Origin: Parasedimentitalea maritima
Lineage (GTDB): Bacteria; Pseudomonadota; Alphaproteobacteria; Rhodobacterales; Rhodobacteraceae
Assembly: GCF_005771405.1 (NCBI RefSeq)
Contig: NZ_VAUA01000013.1
Location: 60,992-124,991 of the forward strand
Reading direction: 5' to 3'
Length of the DNA stretch: 64,000 nucleotides
Shown here: positions 20,179 through 29,041 of the stretch, in pieces
Layout: the number at the start of each line of letters is the position of its first letter
Numbering within the stretch: the stretch's first letter is position 1
Translations under genes and position numbers: made by a program
Notes under the pieces: generated by a model
Told to the model about the DNA's origin: nothing
The model's database searches: none
The model's input: only the letters and a program-made list of their open reading frames with translations

Positions 20179-21552
20179 ATGGCAACTGAAATTCTTATGC
20201 CCGCCCTGTCTCCCACCATGGAAGAAGGCACCCTGGCCAAATGGTTGGTCAAGGAAGGTGACACCGTAAACTCGGGCGACGTGATGGCCGAGATCGAAAC
20301 CGACAAGGCGACGATGGAGTTCGAGGCGGTTGACGAAGGCATCATTGGCAAAATTCTTATTGCTGAGGGCACCGAGGCCGTCAAAGTCAACACCGCCATC
20401 GCCATTCTGGTCGAAGACGGGGAAGCTCTGGATGCAACCCCAACCACCGCAGCCGCAGCCGCTGCCCCAGCCGCAGTTGAGGCCCCGGCCCCAAGCGCAG
20501 CGCCGGTAGCCGCTTCCGTTCCTGCCGCACCGGCAGTGGATGTGACGCCGGACTGGCCCGAAGGCACCGAACTGGTTCAAACCACGGTCCGCGAAGCATT
20601 GCGCGACGCAATGGCCGAAGAGATGCGCAGTGACGACGGCGTTTTCCTGATGGGTGAAGAAGTTGCCGAATATCAGGGCGCTTACAAAATCTCGCAGGGT
20701 CTGCTGGACGAATTTGGCGCCAAGCGGGTGATCGATACCCCGATCACAGAACATGGTTTCACCGGCATCGCCGTTGGCGCAGCCTTTGGCGGGTTAAAGC
20801 CAATCGTCGAGTTCATGACCTTCAACTTTGCTCTGCAAGCGATGGATCACATCATCAACTCAGCAGCCAAGACACTGTATATGTCTGGTGGCCAGATGGG
20901 TGCCCCAATGGTGTTCCGCGGTGCCAATGGCGCTGCAGCCCGTGTCGGCGCGCAGCACAGCCAGGACTTTGCGGCCTGGTTCATGCAGATCCCCGGCCTG
21001 AAAGTTGCGATGCCCTACTCCGCATCTGATGCCAAGGGCCTGCTGAAATCAGCAATCCGCGACCCTAACCCGGTTGTCTTCCTTGAGAACGAAATCCTCT
21101 ATGGTCGCGCCTTTGACGTGCCCAAACTGGATGACTACACCGTTCCATTTGGCAAGGCCCGCATCTGGCGGACCGGCACTGATGTGACCATCGTGTCGTT
21201 CGGTATCGGCATGCAATACGCATTGGAAGCGGCTGACAAGCTGGCTGAAGACGGCATTTCAGCCGAAGTCATCGACCTGCGCACCCTGCGCCCGATGGAC
21301 ACCCCGGCGATCATCAAATCGGTGATGAAAACCAACCGTCTGGTGACAGTTGAGGAAGGCTGGCCCCAGGGATCTGTTGGCAGCTACATTTCTTCCGTTG
21401 TGATGCAAGAGGCTTTCGATTACCTCGACGCCCCAGTGATCAACTGCACCGGTAAGGATGTCCCGATGCCCTACGCCGCCAACCTTGAAAAACACGCACT
21501 GATCACCACCGAAGAGGTGATTGAGGCTGTAAAACAAGTGACTTACCGGTAA
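20179..21552 (+). CDS. pdhB: Pyruvate dehydrogenase E1 beta subunit with N-terminal lipoyl domain
   Basis: 457 residues, longer than a plain E1 beta (about 330). Residues 1-78 are a lipoyl domain with the lipoylated lysine in [14 protein letters not shown]. An Ala/Pro linker (about 85-118) follows, then the E1 beta domain from [19 protein letters not shown] to the end, including [15 protein letters not shown] and [21 protein letters not shown] segments. This fusion is known in alphaproteobacteria. The lipoyl domain is nearly identical to that of the E2 gene downstream, which suggests internal duplication. It is the middle gene of the operon, 13 nt before pdhC. Confidence 0.97.
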   Translation: MATEILMPALSPTMEEGTLAKWLVKEGDTVNSGDVMAEIETDKATMEFEAVDEGIIGKILIAEGTEAVKVNTAIAILVEDGEALDATPTTAAAAAAPAAVEAPAPSAAPVAASVPAAPAVDVTPDWPEGTELVQTTVREALRDAMAEEMRSDDGVFLMGEEVAEYQGAYKISQGLLDEFGAKRVIDTPITEHGFTGIAVGAAFGGLKPIVEFMTFNFALQAMDHIINSAAKTLYMSGGQMGAPMVFRGANGAAARVGAQHSQDFAAWFMQIPGLKVAMPYSASDAKGLLKSAIRDPNPVVFLENEILYGRAFDVPKLDDYTVPFGKARIWRTGTDVTIVSFGIGMQYALEAADKLAEDGISAEVIDLRTLRPMDTPAIIKSVMKTNRLVTVEEGWPQGSVGSYISSVVMQEAFDYLDAPVINCTGKDVPMPYAANLEKHALITTEEVIEAVKQVTYR

Positions 21553-21565
21553 AGGAGACAGAGCA

Positions 21566-22870
21566 ATGCCTATAGAAATTCTCATGCCCGCCCTGTCGCC
21601 CACCATGGAAGAAGGCACCTTGGCGAAATGGCTGGTCAAAGAGGGCGACACCGTGTCGTCCGGTGACCTTATCGCTGAAATCGAAACCGACAAGGCCACG
21701 ATGGAGTTCGAAGCTGTCGACGAAGGCGTCGTTGGCAAGATTCTGGTCCCCGAAGGCAGTGAAGGCGTCAAAGTCAACGTTGCGATTGCTGTGTTGCTGG
21801 AAGACGGTGAAAGCGCTGATGACATCGGTGCCACACCAGCAGCCGCGGCGGCCCCAGCCGCAGCAGCTGCGACAGCAGAGCCGGGGCCCGCACCGGCGTC
21901 CTCTCCTGCGCCAGCAGCCCCCGCCCCGGCGGCACCGGCAGCGGCAGATGGCACCCGGATCTTTGCATCGCCCCTTGCCCGCCGTATCGCGGCCAACAAA
22001 GGTCTGGATCTGGCAACGCTGTCCGGATCTGGTCCCCGTGGTCGTATCATCAAGGCAGACGTTGAAAATGCCGTGGTAGCACCTAAGCCTGCCGCCGCAG
22101 CGCCTGCGGCCACGCCTGCTGCTGCCGTATCGCCGACAGGTCCATCGGCGGATATGGTTGCCAAGATGTACGCGGATCGTGACTACGATGAGGTCAGCCT
22201 TGACGGAATGCGCAAAACCATTGCCGCACGTCTGTCCGAGGCCAAACAGACCATCCCACACTTCTACCTGCGCCGTGACATCCAGCTGGATGCACTGCTC
22301 AAGTTCCGCGCTCAGCTGAACGCACAGCTTGCGGGACGCGGTGTGAAACTCTCGGTCAACGATTTCATCATCAAGGCCGTCGCCATCGCCCTGCAACAGG
22401 TCCCCGAGGCCAACGCAGTCTGGGCTGGTGATCGTGTGCTGCAAATGAAGGCATCTGACGTAGCTGTAGCTGTGGCAATCGAGGGCGGCTTGTTCACCCC
22501 GGTTCTGCAAGACGCCGACAGCAAATCGCTGTCATCCCTGTCGACCCAGATGAAAGACATGGCAGCGCGTGCCCGCGACCGCAAACTGGCCCCGCATGAG
22601 TATCAGGGCGGCTCTTTTGCGATTTCCAACTTGGGCATGTTTGGCATCGACAATTTCGACGCCATCGTGAACCCACCCCATGCCGGTATTCTGGCGGTGG
22701 GCGCAGGCAAGAAACAACCCGTGGTTGGCGAAGATGGAGAGCTGAAGGTGGCCACCGTGATGTCGGTCACCATGTCGGTTGACCACCGCGTCATTGACGG
22801 TGCGCTTGGGGCCAACCTGCTAAACGCCATCGTCGACAATCTGGAAAACCCGGTGATGATGCTGGCCTAA
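21566..22870 (+). CDS. pdhC: Dihydrolipoyl acetyltransferase (E2) of pyruvate dehydrogenase
   Basis: 434 residues. Core subunit that transfers the acetyl group from lipoyl to CoA. Order: lipoyl domain (1-78, lysine in [14 protein letters not shown]), Ala/Pro-rich linker, peripheral subunit-binding domain (about 130-165, [20 protein letters not shown]), second linker, and catalytic domain (about 210-434) ending with the active-site DHR in [13 protein letters not shown]. It is last in the operon and followed by a terminator. E3 is encoded separately at the start of the window. Confidence 0.98.
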   Translation: MPIEILMPALSPTMEEGTLAKWLVKEGDTVSSGDLIAEIETDKATMEFEAVDEGVVGKILVPEGSEGVKVNVAIAVLLEDGESADDIGATPAAAAAPAAAAATAEPGPAPASSPAPAAPAPAAPAAADGTRIFASPLARRIAANKGLDLATLSGSGPRGRIIKADVENAVVAPKPAAAAPAATPAAAVSPTGPSADMVAKMYADRDYDEVSLDGMRKTIAARLSEAKQTIPHFYLRRDIQLDALLKFRAQLNAQLAGRGVKLSVNDFIIKAVAIALQQVPEANAVWAGDRVLQMKASDVAVAVAIEGGLFTPVLQDADSKSLSSLSTQMKDMAARARDRKLAPHEYQGGSFAISNLGMFGIDNFDAIVNPPHAGILAVGAGKKQPVVGEDGELKVATVMSVTMSVDHRVIDGALGANLLNAIVDNLENPVMMLA

Positions 22871-22892
22871 TGCAGGCTGGATAGAAAATGAG

Positions 22893-22922
22893 AAGCCCCG
22901 GTCATAACGATCGGGGCTTTGT
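22893..22922 (+). terminator. Probable intrinsic terminator of the pdh operon
   Basis: Stem AGCCCCG / CGGGGCT with a short loop and one internal mismatch pair, followed by TTTG. The T tract is short, so this is moderately strong. Confidence 0.65.
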
Positions 22923-23020
22923 ACGTAACACACCAAGTAACCGATTTGAGCCCACTTTGACCAATAAAGCACCTTGCGATAAGGTCCGCTTTTGACACAA
23001 CAAATCCCCTCCGGGGTCTT

Positions 23021-23557
23021 ATGAACATGACCGACTTCAATCCACAAACCCATGTTGTGCTTTCAGATGATGAATTGGCATTTCAAGCCGACCCCGCCAG
23101 TTGGCGGTACGGCCCTACTTTCGATGTACGCTTTTTTTTCAACCATTCGCTCAATTTTGCCGATTTCGAGACTGCATTGCTGAACGACCCGCTTCGCATT
23201 ATTGATCCGAGGTTCGACACTCCGAGCCGAGTGCTCCTTCGTCACGAGCAATGGCCAAATTGCGTTGGTGCGCGGTACTATGACTTTCAGAGACCCAATC
23301 GTCGCGAGCCGACAATCCTGTTCTACCCGAGACAGTATAAAACAATATTGGATGGAATGTATTTTTCCCGCGGTCGTCGCGAGGACCTTAGTAAGTTCCT
23401 GGATCCCATCATTTCCCTCGCGCTCCGCATCAAAACGGCTTGCGACGCTCATGAAGTTATGCTGTTCACGCAGGATTTTTACCCAGGAAAAAGCCCAGAA
23501 ACTGAGATCCTTCCGGGTGTGTTTCTTGCCGAACCGATATTCGAAGCAATGAGATAA
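23021..23557 (+). CDS. Hypothetical protein, unrecognised
   Basis: 178 residues, not recognised. It has no signal peptide, membrane segment or obvious motif. It is rich in aromatic and charged residues (RFFFNHSLNFADFE, GARYYDFQRPNRREP, ILFYPRQYK), which fits a folded cytoplasmic protein. The start is ATG at 23021 or at 23027. A 16-bp inverted repeat follows within 10 nt of its stop. It sits between the pdh operon and a cysteine synthase remnant, in a stretch that looks like an accessory insertion. Confidence 0.6.
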   Translation: MNMTDFNPQTHVVLSDDELAFQADPASWRYGPTFDVRFFFNHSLNFADFETALLNDPLRIIDPRFDTPSRVLLRHEQWPNCVGARYYDFQRPNRREPTILFYPRQYKTILDGMYFSRGRREDLSKFLDPIISLALRIKTACDAHEVMLFTQDFYPGKSPETEILPGVFLAEPIFEAMR

Positions 23558-23562
23558 TTGGC

Positions 23563-23617
23563 ATCGGAACTCGAAAGCGGCTGCAGACAAGTCTCTAGTG
23601 AGCTTTCGAGTTCCGAT
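23563..23617. repeat. Perfect 16-bp inverted repeat after the hypothetical gene
   Basis: Arms ATCGGAACTCGAAAGC and GCTTTCGAGTTCCGAT with a 23-nt loop. It starts 6 nt after the stop codon at 23557. There is no T tract. It could act as a terminator-like hairpin or be the mark of a mobile or insertion event. Confidence 0.7.
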
Positions 23618-23864
23618 CGGTTCCGTCTGTCACAAAATGAGCGCAAGTTGCGTAGACTTACCTTTCGCAGAATTCAAAGGGAACAATGGAGCAATCGTCG
23701 TGAAGTCCAAAGGTCCCGCATAACGCTTACAAAGACTTACAGAGACTACAACTAGCGCGAAGTCTCACAAGTTTTCCAAATTCCAAAAAGGGAGCGCACC
23801 TACCCCCATCTTCGTCACCTGCGCATCATCTGCCGCCAACGCAGCACTGGCGACAGCTCCTTTA

Positions 23865-24038
23865 TCAGTGCTTAAATCTCGAGAGGGTCAGTTCCTCGCC
23901 GTCGATATCGGCGCTGATGCCTTCGAAAAGTAGGGGCGACAGGTAGCGTTCGCCGGTGTCTGGCTGCATGGTCAAAATGACCGAACCTTCGGGCGCCTTC
24001 TCGACGACCTTCAGCGCGGCAGAAACGGGTGCACTGCG
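23865..24038 (-). pseudogene. C-terminal remnant of a cysteine synthase family gene
   Basis: The minus strand reads about 57 codons in frame, including APVSAALKVVEKAPEGSVIL and QPDTGERYLSPLLFEGI, and ends at TGA. This is the C-terminal end of a PLP-dependent cysteine synthase, where DTGERYLST is a hallmark. Just upstream there is an in-frame TAG, and none of the catalytic domain is present. It is not a fragment of the intact gene at 13.5 kb, which ends differently. Confidence 0.75.
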
Positions 24039-24119
24039 CTACAAAGTCCAATCGCATTTTGTCTCAGACAGGTTGAACCATCCCCGCTTCCTGCCTACTT
24101 AAGCTGAAAAGAGGCGCAT

Positions 24120-25376
24120 ATGAAAATTCTATTGATTGCAATTGGTTCGCGCGGAGATGTACAGCCGTTTGTCGTGCTGGGAAGCCGTCTGAAAGCTGAA
24201 GGACATGACGTCCACATTGCAGCAGCCGAAGGATTTTCCAGTGTGATTTCGGAGGCAAAACTGGCGCACCATCCTTTGCCAATGGACCTTCAGGATCTGA
24301 TGCAGTCTCCCGAAATCAAGTCTGCGCTCACCTCGTTCTCCGGCAAGATCAAGGCCTACCGTTGGACAAGCGAGATCATGAACCAACAGCTGAGTGCGAT
24401 ATGGCAGATCGGCATGGATGTCGCGCCCGGACTGATTTTGTACCACTTCAAGGGAGCACTGGCGCCCTATCTGGCTCGGAAACTCGGCATTCCGGCTTGG
24501 CCCATCATGCTGCAGCCGGGTTTCACTGCAACACGCCAATATCCGCAATTCCTTGTGGCGTCGCGCTCTCTTGGCCGGGTTGGCAATTTGGCCAGCCACA
24601 AAGCCATTGGTGCGCTGATCAAGGTCGGGACCAATTTGATGATCAAGCGTTGGATCAAGGCGAGCGGGACAGAGATTGGCCCCATGATGGATGTTCAGGC
24701 GGGTTATGCCCCTGATGGGTTGGTGACCCGCCCCCATGCCTATTCGCCCCACATAACGCCACTTGCCCCGGATATGTCGGAGTCTGAAGAGCAGGTCGGT
24801 TACATATTTGCCAAACCAGAGGAGTTTATGCCGCCGCCAGCGCTTCAGTCTTTTCTGACAGAGGGTCCCAAACCAATTTATGTTGGATTTGGTTCGATGC
24901 CGGGCATTGATCATCAACGCATCAACACCGCACTCCTTGGCGCGCTTGAACAAACCGGCATTCGGGCTGTTGTCGCAACAGGCTGGGGTGGGTTTGCTGA
25001 TTTATCTCCCGGCCCGAATATTCATGTTCTTGAGGCCGTTCCACATACCTGGCTCTTTCCGCGTGTCGCTGCGGTGGTGCATCACGGTGGATCCGGGACA
25101 ACCCACGAAGGTCTCCGCTGGGGACGACCAAGCGTTATCTGCCCACTTTTTGCCGACCAGCCCTTCTTTGGCCAACGTGTTGCCGACTTGGGGGTTGGCC
25201 CAGCCCCCATTGCCCAAAACCGCCTGACAGCAGACAAACTCGCCTCCGCACTAAAGGCCGTCATGAGCCCCGAGATGACTGCCAAGGCAGAAACGCTTGG
25301 CGCATCGATGAGGCACGAGGACGGCGCAGGCAAGATGGCGGATCTGATCAATCAGATTGACAAGGTACAGTCCTAA
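24120..25376 (+). CDS. Glycosyltransferase, GT1 (UDP-glucosyl/sterol glucosyltransferase-like)
   Basis: 418 residues, GT-B fold. The N-terminus MKILLIAIGSRGDVQPFVVLGSRLKAEGHDV is the family's acceptor-domain opening. The C-terminal donor-binding block HHGGSGTTHEGLRWGRPSVI followed by PLFADQPFFGQRVADLG is the UDP-sugar site of the sterol/macrolide glucosyltransferase group. It probably transfers a sugar to a lipid or small hydrophobic acceptor, identity unknown. No signal peptide is seen. It stands alone between a gene remnant and cysE (convergent), so it may belong to an acquired segment. Confidence 0.9.
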   Translation: MKILLIAIGSRGDVQPFVVLGSRLKAEGHDVHIAAAEGFSSVISEAKLAHHPLPMDLQDLMQSPEIKSALTSFSGKIKAYRWTSEIMNQQLSAIWQIGMDVAPGLILYHFKGALAPYLARKLGIPAWPIMLQPGFTATRQYPQFLVASRSLGRVGNLASHKAIGALIKVGTNLMIKRWIKASGTEIGPMMDVQAGYAPDGLVTRPHAYSPHITPLAPDMSESEEQVGYIFAKPEEFMPPPALQSFLTEGPKPIYVGFGSMPGIDHQRINTALLGALEQTGIRAVVATGWGGFADLSPGPNIHVLEAVPHTWLFPRVAAVVHHGGSGTTHEGLRWGRPSVICPLFADQPFFGQRVADLGVGPAPIAQNRLTADKLASALKAVMSPEMTAKAETLGASMRHEDGAGKMADLINQIDKVQS

Positions 25377-25452
25377 GTTTCTGGCACAGTTGTCGAAAAC
25401 GCGCCCGGCAAAACCACCCTGCCGACAGCACCACGTTTGATCTTTTACTGCC

Positions 25453-25491
25453 ACAAAAACAAACACCTACCGAGAAAACTCTCGATAGGTG
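25453..25491 (-). terminator. Intrinsic terminator of cysE
   Basis: On the minus strand, stem CACCTATCGAGA / TCTCGGTAGGTG with loop GTTT and one mismatch, followed by TTTGTTTTT. It lies about 30 nt after the cysE stop. Confidence 0.82.
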
Positions 25492-25519
25492 CCAAAGTCT
25501 AGTGCGAATTGGCTTGGGT

Positions 25520-26335
25520 CTATTTACCGCTACCGCAGGGAACCACCTGATCCATATTGACGGCAGGTTGATCGCAGCCTGCCTCACCAACGATCTTGGC
25601 CGGAACCCCAGCCACAGTTGTGCACTCAGGGACTTCGTTCAGCACCACAGACCCGGCAGCAATACGACTGCACCGACCAACCCTGATGTTACCCAACACC
25701 TTAGCGCCAGCCCCGATCAACACGCCATCAGCGATCTTGGGGTGGCGGTCCTCTTCTTCTTTACCGGTCCCGCCCAGTGTCACGGAATGCAGCATCGACA
25801 CGTTATTGCCGACCACCGCGGTCTCGCCGATCACAATGGAATGGGCATGGTCGATCATGATCCCCTGCCCGACTTTGGCGCCGGGGTGGATATCGATGCC
25901 AAAAATTTCCGAAGTGCGCATCTGGAAGAAATAGGCCAGATCCTCTTGCCCTTCCGTCCACAGAAAATGGCTGACCCGGTAGGCCTGAACCGCCTGATAT
26001 CCTTTGAAATACAATACCGGCTGCAACAGACGATGGCAGGCCGGATCACGATCATAGATCGCCATCAGATCTGCACGGGCAGCTTCCACAATCGCCGGAG
26101 ACTTGGCAAAAGCATCGTCAACAATCTCACGCAGCACCATCATCGACATCTCGTTCGAGCTCAACTTGGCGGCAATGCGATACGACAGAGCTTTTTCAAG
26201 CGACGTGTGGTGCAGAATACAGGCGTGGATCAACCCGCCCATCAAGGGCTGCGTGGCAACCGCTTCCTGAGCTTCGGCAGTGATCTGATCCCAAACCGGG
26301 TCAATCGATGTAACGGCGTGCTGTGTTTCAACCAT
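25520..26335 (-). CDS. cysE: Serine O-acetyltransferase
   Basis: 271 residues from the ATG at 26335 (MVETQHAVTS), with AGGA upstream; the frame extends 20 codons further. Makes O-acetylserine from serine and acetyl-CoA, the first step of cysteine synthesis. An alpha-helical N-terminal domain (with IHACILHHTSLEKALSYRIA) is followed by a left-handed beta-helix of hexapeptide repeats from FGIDIHPGAKVGQGIMIDHA to AAGSVVLNEVPECTTVAGVP. The C-terminus ends VVPCGSGK rather than the common Ile end that docks into cysteine synthase, so complex formation may differ. It is an isolated gene with its own terminator. Confidence 0.96.
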   Translation of the reverse strand: MVETQHAVTSIDPVWDQITAEAQEAVATQPLMGGLIHACILHHTSLEKALSYRIAAKLSSNEMSMMVLREIVDDAFAKSPAIVEAARADLMAIYDRDPACHRLLQPVLYFKGYQAVQAYRVSHFLWTEGQEDLAYFFQMRTSEIFGIDIHPGAKVGQGIMIDHAHSIVIGETAVVGNNVSMLHSVTLGGTGKEEEDRHPKIADGVLIGAGAKVLGNIRVGRCSRIAAGSVVLNEVPECTTVAGVPAKIVGEAGCDQPAVNMDQVVPCGSGK

Positions 26336-26480
26336 GGCTATACGTCCTATGCTGCTCTTAACAGTGGCATCTAAGATGCCTTTTGCCAAATGCAAAGTCT
26401 TGATGGTTCATATTCCTGTGTTGAATGAATCAGCAGCGTTTCCGCCATGGCAGAATAGTAGTCCCTCAATTCAGCGGGTC

Positions 26481-26759
26481 TTAGCGCCTCATCAACCGGT
26501 GCAGTACCAAAGCGAAGCACCGGCAGTATTCGGTGTTATCAAAGCTGGGCTCATCCGCCAGATTGTAACATCTGGCCGCCGCCATCAGTGAACCATTGCC
26601 ATAGGAAGAGTGTAATCTTCCACTCAAACGCACATGCTCCTCCGCCTGATCTGCCTGCACAAAAATACGCTGACAAAGCCCGTCACGCGCATCCTCGTCA
26701 ACTAGTAGCAGCGCCCGTGCCACCGAGGTCACATCCCCATGCAGCACCGGCCGCATCAC
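26481..26759 (-). CDS. DUF7742-type small protein at the end of the GTA cluster
   Basis: 92 residues. It has the pattern of a small helical protein often found right after GTA gp15: MRPVLHGDVTSVARALLLVD, then RIFVQADQAEEHVRLSGRLH, GNGSLMAAARCY, and FALVLHRLMRR. I recall this as DUF7742. Its start overlaps the gp15 stop by 4 nt, so it is translated with the GTA operon. No structural role in the particle is established. Confidence 0.72.
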   Translation of the reverse strand: MMRPVLHGDVTSVARALLLVDEDARDGLCQRIFVQADQAEEHVRLSGRLHSSYGNGSLMAAARCYNLADEPSFDNTEYCRCFALVLHRLMRR

Positions 26760-29041
26760 CCTAGAATCACCGTTGCTGGCAATCCCGCGCCATATCTGGA
26801 AGAAACCTGTGTCACTTCCACCCTGTCTCCGGCAATCACACCATCCGCAACCTGCGCACTGGGGCTATAGCTCCAACTTGGGGTGTTCATGCTGTACTCC
26901 CCCACCAGGGTTTCGCCGCGCAGGACCTGAACGCGATACAGTTCTGTCTCTTCACCCAAGGGCACCTCGGGCAAATCCCAACTGTCGCCATCAATCCGGG
27001 TGCGGCGGATCCAATTGAACACCACATCCTCGCCCAGCGCACCGACTTGTTCTAGATGGACTGGACTGTAGGGGCGCAAGCCATTGCCATTAAATGCCTC
27101 AATCCTGTGGACATAAGAGGGATCATCATAGCCACGCCGGGCCGACCCAATGCGGTAATGCCGCGAAATGCGCCGCTGGGCCGAAGTCAGCCCTATCTGT
27201 ACAGGGGTTCCATCTAAACGGACAACCCAGGATCCCACGGGCCAGGTTGCGGGCATCAGCGCGTCACTCCCCAATTGACCGCGCAAACGTCGTCGCAGCA
27301 GATAACTATCCGGACCGATCAGCTCCGCCTCCTGAAACTGTAAAAGCTCCCAATTGCCGCTGGTGCCGTCACCAATGGCCAGCAGATTGGCCCCATTCAA
27401 CACCGCATCAGCCTCTCGGCTCTGCAAACTACCCGAAATCAAGCTCACATGCAGATCACCGCCTTGGTCCCAACGCCCGGTTGGAGCCGCCGCTAACGGG
27501 GATTTGGTGATACCCATAGTTGTCCCGGCAGCAATGATTTGATCCAGCACATAGTTATCATCGCTGTTTGAATCATACACTGCCACTGTCCCTGGCCAGG
27601 GTTGTGCGGTCACCGCAAGAAGTGGCGCATGTGGGATTTCATCGCCGTGCATCAGGGGAAGATCTAAAAATAGCGGCAACACCGGTACTGGGGGAGCAAA
27701 AGCCGTTAGCCCCGGCAGGTCTTCGGCCATCTCGGAAGGCGTATAAACCTCGGGTTCGGTGCGCACAGCTTCGGCCAGTTGCAACTCCGTCTGTTCCAGC
27801 TGATCTATCCGGTACAGGGTTTTGGTACCGTTGCTGTCTGGCAGCCGCACCACATCACCTGCGCCCAGCGCCATGGCGGATGGTGGCAGAGCAAAACGGA
27901 TAGTGTCCCGCGCCACCCGGGCCTCGGTCAGCCAACGTTCCACCACCTGACGTCCCTCACCGCGAGTCAGGGCCAGCGGCAGATCGTTTTGGCTCACGGC
28001 ATGGGTGGCCTGATCCGGCAGCACGGCTTCTTCCCCAACCACATCATGATCGCCGCCAGACAGCACAAACCGCAACCTGACCCGGCCTGCCAGTTCAGCC
28101 TCACTTTCGCGGATCTGTTCCATGCTTCCGTCTATTGCATCACTGATCGCTAACAGATCCGGATCCAGATCCACCGCTGCCAGCCCATTGCGCATCTGAA
28201 ACGTCAGCACCCCATTGCGTTCAATCGCATCAAAGCCAAAGCGCAACATAAGGGGTTGCAATGCCGCCCGTGCTTCGCCGACATCCGCGACAACATACCC
28301 GCGCACCACCCCGTGCAGCTGCGAGACATCATAACTGCCGGCCTCCAGCCCAGCGCGCTGACAGATCTCACCCACAACCGAGTTCAATGTGCGCTGCCCT
28401 ACCCGGCCATTCAACCAATGCCCGCGCGGGTGATTGTCTCCGTCGCTCCAGATATCCAGCGCATTTGGGAACACCGGAAAAGGACGCGCGTCCCAGGCCC
28501 AGACATAGGCGTTGGCCATATCCAGCATCGGTGCCCCGTAGACCTCCGATATTGGATTATTCTCCACCTGTCCCCAGTGCCCCAGCACAGCGCGCAGATA
28601 TTGGGTTTGGATCAGATCATCCCGCAATCCTGTCGAGAATTTTGGCAGTTGAGATTCCGAACTTTTGGGATCTAGAAATTTGTTGGGTTGATTGGTTCCC
28701 TTGTCTATGGCGGCACATCCCAGCTCGGTGAACCAGATGGGCTTACTCTGTGGCTCCCAGGGTGTGGCCAAGGCCTGCCGCACGCCCCCAATACGCTCAT
28801 GATGGTCGTTGTGCCACCATCCGGCTAAGTCCTTATAGCGCCAGATCCAGTGTTCACCCTGTGCGGTATCCTTGATCTCTGTTCGGATCTGTGCCGCCTC
28901 GGCTTCGGGCGAGTGATAGTACCAGTCAAAGCCTTCACCGCCTTCGACATTGGCCTCCAGATAGGCAGGATCATAGATACTGGTCACCCCAGCCTGTGTA
29001 TCCAGATGATCCTCTCCTTCGCGCCAATCCGACAACGGCAT
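26756..29041 (-). CDS. GTA gp15 (tail hub / megatron), C-terminal part after frameshift
   Basis: 761 residues from the first ATG, but the frame is open up to about 29178 and continues the protein encoded in the upstream ORF. It holds the end of the GTA TIM-barrel (glycoside-hydrolase-like) domain (IDFIGIDNYMPLSDW, TELGCAAIDKGTNQPNKF), the phage-tail hub region (ADVGEARAALQPLMLRFGFDAI) and the Rcc01698-type C-terminal domain (RRRLRGQLGSDA). In RcGTA this ~1300-residue protein forms the baseplate tip. Joined to the upstream ORF it is full length, about 1308 residues. Without its own start it is probably not made unless the frameshift is suppressed or an error. Confidence 0.9.
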   Translation of the reverse strand: MPLSDWREGEDHLDTQAGVTSIYDPAYLEANVEGGEGFDWYYHSPEAEAAQIRTEIKDTAQGEHWIWRYKDLAGWWHNDHHERIGGVRQALATPWEPQSKPIWFTELGCAAIDKGTNQPNKFLDPKSSESQLPKFSTGLRDDLIQTQYLRAVLGHWGQVENNPISEVYGAPMLDMANAYVWAWDARPFPVFPNALDIWSDGDNHPRGHWLNGRVGQRTLNSVVGEICQRAGLEAGSYDVSQLHGVVRGYVVADVGEARAALQPLMLRFGFDAIERNGVLTFQMRNGLAAVDLDPDLLAISDAIDGSMEQIRESEAELAGRVRLRFVLSGGDHDVVGEEAVLPDQATHAVSQNDLPLALTRGEGRQVVERWLTEARVARDTIRFALPPSAMALGAGDVVRLPDSNGTKTLYRIDQLEQTELQLAEAVRTEPEVYTPSEMAEDLPGLTAFAPPVPVLPLFLDLPLMHGDEIPHAPLLAVTAQPWPGTVAVYDSNSDDNYVLDQIIAAGTTMGITKSPLAAAPTGRWDQGGDLHVSLISGSLQSREADAVLNGANLLAIGDGTSGNWELLQFQEAELIGPDSYLLRRRLRGQLGSDALMPATWPVGSWVVRLDGTPVQIGLTSAQRRISRHYRIGSARRGYDDPSYVHRIEAFNGNGLRPYSPVHLEQVGALGEDVVFNWIRRTRIDGDSWDLPEVPLGEETELYRVQVLRGETLVGEYSMNTPSWSYSPSAQVADGVIAGDRVEVTQVSSRYGAGLPATVILG

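Larger units (their letters stand above)
23558..24119. other. Intergenic stretch with inverted repeat and gene remnant
   Basis: 562 nt without an intact gene. It holds the inverted repeat at 23563..23617 and a minus-strand cysteine synthase fragment (23865..24038). The 65-codon plus-strand frame at 23558..23755 overlaps the inverted repeat and has no family-like features, so I do not call it. Confidence 0.5.

Noticed and set aside
21259..22510. Long minus-strand open frames over pdhB/pdhC
   Set aside because: Ala/Gly-rich or Arg/Cys-rich low-complexity shadows of the Ala/Pro linkers and the E2 domains.
23558..23755. 65-codon plus-strand frame with Arg/Ser-rich sequence
   Set aside because: It includes both arms of an inverted repeat, has no ribosome-binding site and no recognisable features.
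25502..26374. 290-codon plus-strand open frame
   Set aside because: Antisense to cysE, which has an exact family match and its own terminator.
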